The notes below the pieces were generated by a model, which saw only the letters and a list, made by a program, of their open reading frames with translations, was not told the DNA's origin and searched no databases. DNA of 64,000 nt from a virus. Where the stretch lies: the IMG/VR virus record IMGVR_UViG_3300027770_001980, positions 157,357-221,356 of that record; one strand, written 5' to 3'. The position numbers and the translations under genes are program-made. Positions 44,691 to 52,304 of the stretch are shown here, piece after piece (position 1 is the first letter of the stretch; every line of letters begins with the position of its first letter).

Positions 44691-44715
44691 AAGTACTACA
44701 TGCCGAAGCACTTTT
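44684..44715 (+). promoter_or_regulatory. TAAATA box and hairpin abutting the HNH endonuclease start
   Basis: TAAATA (44684-44689) overlaps the deaminase stop. AAAAGT then CT pairs with AG then ACTTTT, with one mismatch, across roughly 44690-44715, and the ATG follows the right arm at once. Free-standing phage homing endonucleases often combine a late promoter with an RNA hairpin that hides the ribosome site in early transcripts, so this is probably the same device. Confidence 0.45.
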
Positions 44716-45357
44716 ATGAAACATAAACATCACATTATACCGAGACATATGGGAGGTTCCGACGATTTAAATAATATAATAGAACTTTCTGTAGAGGAGC
44801 ATTCACAAGCACATCTTAAACTTTACGAACAATATGGAAAGAAAGAAGATCTGTGTGCTTACTATATGTTATCAGGAAAATCCCAAGATCCAGAATTTAA
44901 AAAAATGGTATGCTCTTTAGGTGGAAAAGCAACTGCAAAAATTAGAAAAGCATCAGGAGAAAAATGGGGATTTGGTTTGCTAAATCCTGATGAATTATTT
45001 GAAATGCAATCTAAAAACGGAAAAATACAAGGTAAAAGAAATGCAGAATCTGGACATATTCAACGAATACAAAAATTATCAGATACAATTGCTGCTGGGA
45101 AGAAAGGCGGAAAAACAACAATGGCAAGAGGAAAAGGTTCGTTTGCTGATCCTGAAGAAAGATTAAAATCTGCAAGTAAAGGCGGAAAAACACAGGGAAA
45201 ACGAAATGCCGAGTCTGGACACTTAAAAAGAATAGCGCAGATTCCGAGTAAGAAAAACAGAGGTATGTTTTGGATTACAAACGGAATTGAAAATATGATG
45301 ATAAATCTAATCGATATTATTCCAGAAGGTTATAAAAAAGGTAGAGTGATAAAATAA
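44716..45357 (+). CDS. HNH homing endonuclease, 213 aa
   Basis: I start at ATG 44716 (MKHKHHIIPRHMGGSDDLNN) because the HNH core begins there; the frame is open from 44680. The core is HHIIPRHMGGSDDLNNIIEL followed by SVEEHSQAH, the phage HNH homing type. The C-terminal half has two near-copies of QGKRNAESGH (an internal duplication) and KGGKT repeats, NUMOD-like DNA-recognition units. It lies between dCMP deaminase and the DnaE-like gene, whose start overlaps its stop (TAATG). Probably a mobile element inserted in the operon. Confidence 0.85.
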   Translation: MKHKHHIIPRHMGGSDDLNNIIELSVEEHSQAHLKLYEQYGKKEDLCAYYMLSGKSQDPEFKKMVCSLGGKATAKIRKASGEKWGFGLLNPDELFEMQSKNGKIQGKRNAESGHIQRIQKLSDTIAAGKKGGKTTMARGKGSFADPEERLKSASKGGKTQGKRNAESGHLKRIAQIPSKKNRGMFWITNGIENMMINLIDIIPEGYKKGRVIK

Positions 45358-45932
45358 TGGATATCGATATCGACTTTCCAGATAGAAAACGAGTACTTGA
45401 TATAATCCGGCACATTCCAGCACGTCTCGAAGATGGAAAGAAACATAACACAGGTGTCTATTGTCACAGTATTCCCTACAATCCATTAACTGATACTGCC
45501 AGTATCGATTATAAATCTGCAGAGGAACGTGGATACTTTAAGATCGATTTCTTAAATGTTGGTGCGTATAACGGTGTCAAGGATGAAGGTCATCTTGTAG
45601 AATTACTTAATACTGAACCACTGTGGGATTTGCTGTGTGAGAAGGACGTATGTGATCAATTGTTCCATATCAATGGATATCATAACTTATTGGCAGAGTT
45701 GAAACCTAAGAGTATTGTAGAATTAGCCACGGTCCTGGCTATGATCAGACCCGGTAAAAAACATTTGATCCCAGTATGCAAGGAAAAAGGATTCCAGGCC
45801 ATCTATGATGAAATATGGACTAAGACTGAGGATTCCTATTTCTTCAAGAAGGCCCACGCTATATCTTATGCGTCGGTTATTGTAGTTCAACTTAACCTCC
45901 TATGTGAGCGAATTAGTTACGGGTACTCTTAA
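45357..45932 (+). CDS. Miniature DnaE-like (C-family polymerase alpha) protein, 191 aa
   Basis: The N-terminus MDIDIDFPDRKRVLDII matches the PDIDIDF palm motif of bacterial DNA polymerase III alpha, giving Asp4 and Asp6. KHNTGVY resembles the HaaGVV motif, and GYFKIDFLNVGAY (Asp64) matches KFDFLGL, the third catalytic aspartate. Then LLAELKPKSIVELATVLAMI, RPGKKH and FFKKAHAISYASVIVVQLNL follow the DnaE finger-region order. No PHP, OB or beta-binding domain is present, so it is about a sixth of DnaE. Similar proteins exist in other T4-like aquatic phages (recalled). Catalytic ability is untested; it may be a repair enzyme or a repurposed fold. Confidence 0.7.
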   Translation: MDIDIDFPDRKRVLDIIRHIPARLEDGKKHNTGVYCHSIPYNPLTDTASIDYKSAEERGYFKIDFLNVGAYNGVKDEGHLVELLNTEPLWDLLCEKDVCDQLFHINGYHNLLAELKPKSIVELATVLAMIRPGKKHLIPVCKEKGFQAIYDEIWTKTEDSYFFKKAHAISYASVIVVQLNLLCERISYGYS

Positions 45933-46290
45933 CAGACCGTACTAATTGTATTGATTTTCTTTTTATACGCTTTTCAGCAATTTCGCTGAGATTCACTGTG
46001 GGCCCAAATAATATCTCAACATCTTTACTGCTGAATGTTTTGATATAAGGTTTAAAATCCTGCATCTCTTTTTTTAGAAATATGTTAATTGGTATTTTCC
46101 TATTGCTTTCCCACCACCAAACTTCACCTAATTCTAAAAACATTTTCTTTTCATTTTCTTCAATGATCATTGATAGATCGTATATGCTGGATACATAATC
46201 ATCACAGTTGATAATTATACCGACATATTCCTTGTCATTGGACTTTAGACAGGAAATAAAGGGGAATTTGTCCTGGAATTGATTACTCAT
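45913..46290 (-). CDS. Conserved T4-like phage protein of unknown function, 125 aa
   Basis: On the opposite strand from its neighbours, its 3' end overlaps the DnaE-like gene by 20 bp. Blocks DKFPFISCLKSNDKEYVGII, GEVWWWESNRKIPINIFL and FGPTVNLSEIAEKRIKRKSI, QLVRSVK recur in T4-like genomes as a small regulatory-looking protein (recalled). It is basic at the C-terminus, so RNA or DNA binding is possible. I know of no demonstrated function. Confidence 0.65.
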   Translation of the reverse strand: MSNQFQDKFPFISCLKSNDKEYVGIIINCDDYVSSIYDLSMIIEENEKKMFLELGEVWWWESNRKIPINIFLKKEMQDFKPYIKTFSSKDVEILFGPTVNLSEIAEKRIKRKSIQLVRSVKSTRN

Positions 46291-46301
46291 TGAAGTTTAA
46301 A

Positions 46302-46307
46302 TAAATA
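46302..46307 (+). promoter_or_regulatory. Late-type box four bases before ATG (46312)
   Basis: TTTAAATAAATACATT precedes the ATG with TAAATA at 46302-46307 and a gap of four bases; an overlapping copy starts at 46298. No Shine-Dalgarno is present. It marks the structural gene that follows as late, although it sits among replication genes. Confidence 0.5.
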
Positions 46308-46311
46308 CATT

Positions 46312-47145
46312 ATGCAAATTTTACCAATCTATTTATACTTAAATAAACTCGATGTGACACTAGATTTGGACGCTGCAATCAGAGGAGTAAATCAGGTTAT
46401 GTATCAACGAGACCTAACAATACAAAAAGGAATTAAGAATCAAGTAAGGATTCAATTCAAAAACAGCGATCAAAAACGTATATCTATCTCCGACACACAA
46501 ACATTCGTGTTTACTATGTTTGATGCTATAAATCAACGTATGCTCTTAGAAAAACAACTTGAGGTATTGGCAGAAACCACCAGTACTAAGGGCATGGCTC
46601 TATTGACTCTTACTGAAAGTGATACTCTCGATCTTGATAAATCCAGCTATACTTACAGTGTAAAGGTATTAGATTCTGATGGAACTTATACTCCTGCATA
46701 CGCCAATGTTTACTACGGAATGAACGGTACTTTACATATCTCCAATGATGTATTTCCGGTGTTGAAAGATAGCACAACTGTTACCAGTTTTAATGCGACA
46801 TTTAATGATCTTACAAGAAAATATGAACATAAGAGTGGAAACATATATGCTAATCCAGAATTCAACGGTAATTCCGCATTGAATACCGTAGCAATTTATA
46901 TGACTGCATATAAAGGTACTGTTTACATACAGGGAACATTAGATAATACTCCAACCGGCGATAGTAGCTATTACACCATTTCTACCCATTCTTATGATAG
47001 TTACACAGGAGTTGATTATAAAAACTTTAATGGTGTATATACCTATATACGTATTGTGCATGTTCCAGCTACAAGACCCGCTGATTCGGATAATAATGAC
47101 CCAACTTACTTCGGATCACTTGACAAAGTCCTATATAGAAGTTAA
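46312..47145 (+). CDS. Putative virion/baseplate structural protein, 277 aa
   Basis: The N-terminal ~130 residues (QVMYQRDLTIQKGIKNQVRI then QFKNSDQKRISISD, TFVFTMFDAINQRMLL) form a beta domain I recall from hypothetical virion proteins of T4-like aquatic phages; its layout resembles fibre-attachment (BppU-like) domains. The C-terminal half is beta-rich with many Tyr/Asn/Thr. No enzyme motif. A late box four bases from the ATG agrees with a structural role. Exact placement is unknown. Confidence 0.6.
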   Translation: MQILPIYLYLNKLDVTLDLDAAIRGVNQVMYQRDLTIQKGIKNQVRIQFKNSDQKRISISDTQTFVFTMFDAINQRMLLEKQLEVLAETTSTKGMALLTLTESDTLDLDKSSYTYSVKVLDSDGTYTPAYANVYYGMNGTLHISNDVFPVLKDSTTVTSFNATFNDLTRKYEHKSGNIYANPEFNGNSALNTVAIYMTAYKGTVYIQGTLDNTPTGDSSYYTISTHSYDSYTGVDYKNFNGVYTYIRIVHVPATRPADSDNNDPTYFGSLDKVLYRS

Positions 47146-47153
47146 AATAGTGC

Positions 47154-48155
47154 ATGAACGAAGTTCAGGCATCTTTACACACACTGTTACCTCCAAATAG
47201 AAAACTAACCACAGGCGGTTGGGTTAGTTTCAACGCGGTCTGCTGTCATAACAGAGGTGATCGCCCAGATACTAAAAAGCGTGGTGGTGTCCTCTTTACA
47301 GATGACGGTTTTACCTATCATTGCTTCAACTGTGGATTCAAAGCCGGCTGGAGCCCTGGTAAACTATTGAGCTCTAATACCAAATCATTGTTCAAATGGT
47401 GCGGTATGGGTGACAGTGATATAAGCAGATTGGGATTGATAACTCTTAAATTCAAAGAGGATCAACCGCAAACTAAACGTGCATTAAACTTTGTTTTGCA
47501 AGAAAGAGAATTGCCAGAAGGTGCGATGCTACTCAAAGAGTGGGCACTGGCAGTTTGGAAACCCGGCGAAGATGCAGACATGGTGCGAGTCTTTGAATAT
47601 CTTGTCAGTAGAGGAATGGAACTCGATTGGTATGATTGGATGTGGACACCCGCTCCTGGATACAAGGATCGATTACTCATACCTTTCTATCACGATGGTA
47701 AGGTAGTTGGATATACTGGTCGTAAAATAACAGAAGGTAAACCGAAATACCTTACAGATAGCCAGAACGGTTATGTGTTTAACCTCGATAGGCAGACCTA
47801 TGACAGATCTTGTGTTATAGTTGTTGAAGGACAATTTGATGCTATAGCAGTAGATGGTGCGGCTATAATGACCAATGAACCAAACGAAACCCAATGTGCG
47901 AGATTGAATGCCATGGGTAAACAGATAATAGTGGTTCCGGATAGAGATCGCCCTGGTGCAAAATTAGTCAAGGCAGCATTGGATAACGGCTGGGCTGTGA
48001 GTTTACCACCGTGGGAAGATGATGTCAAGGACGTTGCTGATGCTGTTAAACGATACGGCAGGCTTTATACACTAACCACGATATTACATTACCAAGAAAC
48101 AAATAAGATAAAAATACAGTTGATACAGAAAAAATTAGAGGCTATGAATGAATAA
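47154..48155 (+). CDS. 61: DNA primase gp61
   Basis: Makes RNA primers for lagging-strand synthesis with gp41. A zinc-binding N-terminal domain uses Cys30-His... and CFNCGFKAGWSP (Cys57, Cys60 region). The TOPRIM-like core shows VVEGQFDAIAVDG with the catalytic Glu, and VVPDRDRPGAKLV with the DxD. GRKITEGKPKYL is the RNA polymerase basic region. 333 residues, equal to T4 gp61 (342). Its stop overlaps the gp41 start by eight bases, matching coupled expression of the primosome. Confidence 0.93.
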   Translation: MNEVQASLHTLLPPNRKLTTGGWVSFNAVCCHNRGDRPDTKKRGGVLFTDDGFTYHCFNCGFKAGWSPGKLLSSNTKSLFKWCGMGDSDISRLGLITLKFKEDQPQTKRALNFVLQERELPEGAMLLKEWALAVWKPGEDADMVRVFEYLVSRGMELDWYDWMWTPAPGYKDRLLIPFYHDGKVVGYTGRKITEGKPKYLTDSQNGYVFNLDRQTYDRSCVIVVEGQFDAIAVDGAAIMTNEPNETQCARLNAMGKQIIVVPDRDRPGAKLVKAALDNGWAVSLPPWEDDVKDVADAVKRYGRLYTLTTILHYQETNKIKIQLIQKKLEAMNE

Positions 48156-49632
48156 AAAAGAGAAGAAACCAAACTATAATGCAGATATGCAGAAACTATA
48201 TCTGGAGATGTTTCTTTCAGATGCGGAGACATTTGTAAGATGTCAGAACATATTTGATCCACTTAACTTTGATCAAAGATATCAAGATACTGCGGAATTT
48301 ATTACCAAATATGTTGATGACTATAAGGTCATGCCCGAAGCCAGTATTGTAAATGCTAACTGCAAAATGGATCTACAACCAGTTCAGTTGGCCAGAGAAA
48401 ACTATGATTGGCTTATGGATGAGTTTGAGAACTTCAGCAGGCACAAAGGACTTGAACGTGCGATCGTGGCCAGTGCTGACTTACTTGAAGTAGGTGATTA
48501 TGGTCCGGTAGAGAAACTGATCAAAGATGCGATCCAAATTAGTTTAAACAAGGACATGGGCACTGATTACTTTGAAGATCCCAGAGCACGTCTAAGCAAA
48601 CTCAAAGATGGTAATGGACAAGTTAGTACAGGATGGCCCAGCATTGATAAGAAACTATACGGTGGATTCAATCGTGGTGAACTGAATATCTTCTGTGCAG
48701 GATCCGGCGGAGGTAAGAGTTTATTCTTAGCAAACTTGGGTGTGAACTGGGCACTTGCAGGTATGAATGTATTGTATCTTACATTCGAGTTGAGCGAGGG
48801 CCTTGTGGCTATGCGTTTGGACAGTATGATGACAGGTATCACAACACGCGAGATCTTTAAGAATCTTGATGAGGTTGAACTCAAGGTCAAAGTATTGGGT
48901 AAGAAGTCCGGAAATCTACAAGTCAAATATATGCCAAGTGGTAAGAACTGTAATGACATTCGTGCTTACTTGAAAGAGTATCAAGTTAAGAAAGGCTGTA
49001 AACCCGATGTTATCCTAATCGATTATTTGGACTTGATGATGCCATTAAGCGTGAAGATTAGTCCAAGTGACTTGTTTGTCAAAGACAAATATGTCAGTGA
49101 AGAAATACGTAATTTAGCAATGGAAACACAATGTGTTACTGTAACTGCAAGTCAGTTAAATCGTAGTGCAGTTGAAGAGATTGAATTTGATCACAGTCAT
49201 ATCTCGGGCGGTCTGAGTAAGATTATGACAGCAGATAATGTGATCGGTATCTTTACAAGTCGTGCTATGAAAGAACGCGGACGTTATCAAATACAGTTCA
49301 TGAAAACTCGTAGCAGTAGCGGAGTTGGACAAAAGGTTGAATTAGAATTTAATATTGATACATTACGAATCACAGACGCAGGGGATGACGATACTGCCAG
49401 TTTTAATCAGGGTGGGGGTCAATCATCTAACAGCAGCGGTGGTAGTTCTATGATGTCTGGATTTAAACGTACCAGCACAGTGAGCACCAGCACAGACGAA
49501 CCTGTTAATACTAAATGGGAAAGAGCAACACCCGTTGAGGGATTTGATTTGAGTAAACCTCAAGTCAAGGGTGTTAAGGCAGTCAGCGATATTAGATCAA
49601 TGCTGGCTAAAATGAACGAAGAAAAAGATTAA
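48148..49632 (+). CDS. 41: Replicative helicase gp41 (DnaB-like)
   Basis: Hexameric 5'-3' helicase driving the phage fork. Walker A is AGSGGGKS (184-191) in LNIFCAGSGGGKSLFLANLG, Walker B PDVILIDYLDLM, and the DNA-binding/arginine-finger region AMKERGRYQIQFMKTRSSSG near 370-389. The C-terminus is a Ser/Gly-rich linker plus an amphipathic tail. 494 residues (T4 475). Its stop overlaps the AlgH-like gene by four bases tail to tail. Confidence 0.95.
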   Translation: MNKKEKKPNYNADMQKLYLEMFLSDAETFVRCQNIFDPLNFDQRYQDTAEFITKYVDDYKVMPEASIVNANCKMDLQPVQLARENYDWLMDEFENFSRHKGLERAIVASADLLEVGDYGPVEKLIKDAIQISLNKDMGTDYFEDPRARLSKLKDGNGQVSTGWPSIDKKLYGGFNRGELNIFCAGSGGGKSLFLANLGVNWALAGMNVLYLTFELSEGLVAMRLDSMMTGITTREIFKNLDEVELKVKVLGKKSGNLQVKYMPSGKNCNDIRAYLKEYQVKKGCKPDVILIDYLDLMMPLSVKISPSDLFVKDKYVSEEIRNLAMETQCVTVTASQLNRSAVEEIEFDHSHISGGLSKIMTADNVIGIFTSRAMKERGRYQIQFMKTRSSSGVGQKVELEFNIDTLRITDAGDDDTASFNQGGGQSSNSSGGSSMMSGFKRTSTVSTSTDEPVNTKWERATPVEGFDLSKPQVKGVKAVSDIRSMLAKMNEEKD

Positions 49633-50189
49633 AACCAACTGGCTACTTGTTCTCTGCTGGATTCAGCAATAACTCTGTGCCATTGATCTATGTCTGTGTA
49701 ACCGAATAAAGTTTCAGGTTCTGCACGGGTAAATGACCAACTGTGATTAATGGTCCAGGGATCTTCGCCTAACACTTCACCATCTAAATGTCTTGGTAGC
49801 CAACGCACAAAACCTGCGATGGCTCTGAAATATGACGGCCCTTCATTGTTACTGATAGCACTTAATACAGACAAGTCACTACTGATTCCAATTTGATCAG
49901 TTACTTTATTTGTAGTTGGGCTGAACCAATCTAACGTATGTATAACGTGTATTCTATTTGTAGACTCTGGACCACCATTGTATAGTGGTTGATCGTTAGG
50001 CATTGTCAATCCTACATTTCTCATAACACTATCAAACGTGACATTACTGACATATGGTTTGTTAATTTGCAGACCAATGGCACCGGCACTGTCATGATCT
50101 ATTACCAATACTGTACTTCTACGTAGAACGGAATCCGTTCTTTTAGGATGTGCCGCTAACAGATGTCCTGTATAATTTTGCTCTATCAT
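49629..50189 (-). CDS. YqgE/AlgH (DUF179, UPF0301)-like protein, 186 aa
   Basis: The fold's blocks are present in order: GHLLAAHPKRTDSVLRRSTV, LVIDHDSAGAIGLQINKP, LYNGGPESTNRIHVIHTLDW, SSDLSVLSAI and FVRWLPRHLDGEVLGEDPW. These match the bacterial AlgH family, whose members in Pseudomonas influence alginate and virulence genes but whose molecular role is unsettled. A phage copy is unusual in my experience. The ATG is five bases after a minus-strand TAAATA box and has no Shine-Dalgarno. It is divergent from a nucleotidyltransferase-like gene and convergent with helicase 41. Confidence 0.75.
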   Translation of the reverse strand: MIEQNYTGHLLAAHPKRTDSVLRRSTVLVIDHDSAGAIGLQINKPYVSNVTFDSVMRNVGLTMPNDQPLYNGGPESTNRIHVIHTLDWFSPTTNKVTDQIGISSDLSVLSAISNNEGPSYFRAIAGFVRWLPRHLDGEVLGEDPWTINHSWSFTRAEPETLFGYTDIDQWHRVIAESSREQVASWF

Positions 50190-50194
50190 ACATC

Positions 50195-50211
50195 TATTTA
50201 ACCGATAAATA
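50195..50211. promoter_or_regulatory. Divergent late-type promoter pair, AlgH-like and NTase-like genes
   Basis: Reads TATTTA-ACCGA-TAAATA. The minus-strand box (50200 to 50195) ends five bases before the AlgH-like ATG at 50189; the plus-strand box (50206-50211) ends seven bases before the ATG at 50219. This is the same layout as at 20149-20164. Neither gene has a Shine-Dalgarno. Confidence 0.55.
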
Positions 50212-50218
50212 CTTTTAT

Positions 50219-50905
50219 ATGGCTATACTTGACTATAATTTGGGGTTTGAACCTCATGACCAACTTAATCCTAAAATCTGGCAGGGCGATCGTCTGCTGC
50301 CCGATGTTGAATCAGCATTGATTAAAATTGCACGAGATTTTAAGAAGTTTATAGATGTTCCATTTGATGTAGTAGATGTACGTATTACCGGCGGTCAGGT
50401 ATCATATTTCTATACTGATAAAAGCGATTTGGATTTACACTTGATTGCAGATTATAGCAGTGTGGACTGTGATAGAGAAGCAGCAGAACTATTTGATGCC
50501 AAGCGATTGCTTTATAAGAACAAATTTGATATCACCGTTAAAGGTATACCTGTAGAACTGTATGTGGAAGATTTAGATCACCCTGCGGTTAGTGCTGCTT
50601 ATAGCATACAACAAAGACGGTGGCTTTCTCGGCCAAAACAGAATGTAGGGCCATTTGATGTGGATAACATTGAACATATGACTCAAGTATGGGACACTTT
50701 AATTCGACACAGTTTAGCGTCAAAAGATGCCAATACTGCCAAAAAAATAATGAATTTATTGCGGAAATTTCGTCAATTGGGCCTCAAAACCACCGGAGAA
50801 TATTCCACAGCTAATCTGGTATATAAAACACTACGTAACAGTGATATTATTCGACAATTACAAAATTTCATTGATCAAGCACATGATCAAAATTTAAGTA
50901 TCTAA
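50219..50905 (+). CDS. Nucleotidyltransferase-fold protein, 228 aa
   Basis: I start at ATG 50219 (MAILDYNLGFEPHDQLNPKI) because a TAAATA box lies just upstream; the frame continues back to 50150 but those codons overlap the AlgH-like gene. The segment VRITGGQVSYFYTDKSDLDL-H (about 61-81) has a Gly-rich strand followed by DxDxH, the metal-binding core of NTase-fold enzymes, with a third acidic residue in VELYVEDLDHPAVS. Homologues are common in T4-like aquatic phages, substrate unknown. Possible roles include nucleotide or RNA tailing; this is inference. Confidence 0.62.
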   Translation: MAILDYNLGFEPHDQLNPKIWQGDRLLPDVESALIKIARDFKKFIDVPFDVVDVRITGGQVSYFYTDKSDLDLHLIADYSSVDCDREAAELFDAKRLLYKNKFDITVKGIPVELYVEDLDHPAVSAAYSIQQRRWLSRPKQNVGPFDVDNIEHMTQVWDTLIRHSLASKDANTAKKIMNLLRKFRQLGLKTTGEYSTANLVYKTLRNSDIIRQLQNFIDQAHDQNLSI

Positions 50906-51598
50906 TTATTTTCTGTAGAATTCCGGTGGGTGCGGATTCATATAATGGTCAAGATTACCTGTATTATACATATTGTAGAACCTCGCACCATTTCTACCTA
51001 ACCACATTTCCGGACCGTTCACGGGCGTTACATCGGTCCAGGGATTCTCATAATGTAGAGACGAGGGCAGGGGTATCTTATTGCATTTCCTAATGAAACT
51101 GGATTTTAACCAATATACATTACCACTGAAATGATTGTTGTCACGTAGTAAACTACCAACAGCATCATATCCTTCATCTAACTTGGTGATACAATCTCGC
51201 CAATTTTCAATGGTCCAATAATCCATGATCCATCTCCAATGTTTGCAAGGAATGGCCCTATCTGAAAATCCTTCAACATAAGAAACACCTTTTTGATGTG
51301 TATATAGAGCATAGAAATCTTCAGTTGTATTATCAGCGGTTTCTTTCATTAAACGATTGGTTGTGATCTCTGCATCTCGGGGATCTGATGTTTTAAAAAT
51401 CCAATTTATATTTGAATAATGTCGATATTGTTCTTTAAGATCATCAAAACTGTTTTTATTGTAATGGCAATTGATGTTTAATTCTGCAACATCTAACAAA
51501 CCACTAACTTTCATTTTTGTAATTTGTTCTTCAAAAATTAGTTTTGTATGATTCAAATTTAAATCAATCACATGATAAAAAATTTTAAGATGTGCCAT
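50906..51598 (-). CDS. Putative glycosyltransferase, 230 aa
   Basis: The sequence ALYTHQKGVSYVEG, KHWRWIMDYWTIENWRDCIT, LDEGYDAVGSLL and HFSGNVYWLKSSFIRK is a family pattern I associate with uncharacterised glycosyltransferase-like proteins (THxKG, HFSGNFWW). No DxD is evident in the N-terminal third. Its start is one base from the stop of the next gene upstream in the minus cluster, so three transferases are co-transcribed. Its 3' end abuts the NTase-like gene from the other strand. Confidence 0.6.
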   Translation of the reverse strand: MAHLKIFYHVIDLNLNHTKLIFEEQITKMKVSGLLDVAELNINCHYNKNSFDDLKEQYRHYSNINWIFKTSDPRDAEITTNRLMKETADNTTEDFYALYTHQKGVSYVEGFSDRAIPCKHWRWIMDYWTIENWRDCITKLDEGYDAVGSLLRDNNHFSGNVYWLKSSFIRKCNKIPLPSSLHYENPWTDVTPVNGPEMWLGRNGARFYNMYNTGNLDHYMNPHPPEFYRK

Positions 51599-51599
51599 A

Positions 51600-52304
51600 T
51601 TATGTAGTCCTGGTTAACACCTCTTGCCAATCCACCATCTTTCCAATCACCCATGTGTCACAGTGAGTTGCATATCCAGGAACGGGCGTGATCAAACCCC
51701 TCGATTCCGATAATGCAGAAAATAATTGTGTATCATGAGTCCAACGATCTTCACCACCGCACCACTGTTGAAATAATGATCGATCTTCTATTAGATATCC
51801 TACACGACTGGCAAATGTCATGGTAGTAGAACCAGTTGTACGCCAATGGCAATCTTCGGAAATAATTAGTTTACACAATCGATCAGCATTACTATCCCAA
51901 TACTTGTCCGGATGATCATATAGGCTTACATACGGACAATTTTGAAGTCCTTGCTCTAATATTATATCAGCACCTTCGTGATGTATGTAATCATCTTCAA
52001 CAAAATATACAATCATATCTTTGGGTAATTGTATTGCTTGGTCAAGTGAATATAGAAATGAACCAGCATTGGATCCAAATGTGGTTCTACGTAAATCCAA
52101 TAGGGGATATAGACTATTGAGTTTATCCCATACTTGGTCATCAACTCCGTCGGCTACAACCGTGATATCATGCTCGTTGAATACCGTGGTAAAGTTTTTT
52201 AAACATTTCCATTTGTCAAACCATTCTGGACGATCTGGCGGAGTACGTGGATTTCCGGCATAGTCCGGCATGATCCTAAAACTAAACCTGTAGTATATCT
52301 TCAT
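51600..52304 (-). CDS. Glycosyltransferase-like protein, GT-A type, 234 aa
   Basis: MIVYFVEDDYIHHEGA (97-112) contains the EDD acidic motif of a GT-A metal site after a hydrophobic strand; the region after it (CPYVSLYDHPD, TGSTTMTFASRVGYLI, then GGEDRWTHDTQLFSAL) has the acceptor-loop and general-base character of these enzymes. The start overlaps the GT17 gene by 23 bp, and the 3' end is one base from the next. Donor and acceptor unknown. Confidence 0.65.
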   Translation of the reverse strand: MKIYYRFSFRIMPDYAGNPRTPPDRPEWFDKWKCLKNFTTVFNEHDITVVADGVDDQVWDKLNSLYPLLDLRRTTFGSNAGSFLYSLDQAIQLPKDMIVYFVEDDYIHHEGADIILEQGLQNCPYVSLYDHPDKYWDSNADRLCKLIISEDCHWRTTGSTTMTFASRVGYLIEDRSLFQQWCGGEDRWTHDTQLFSALSESRGLITPVPGYATHCDTWVIGKMVDWQEVLTRTT

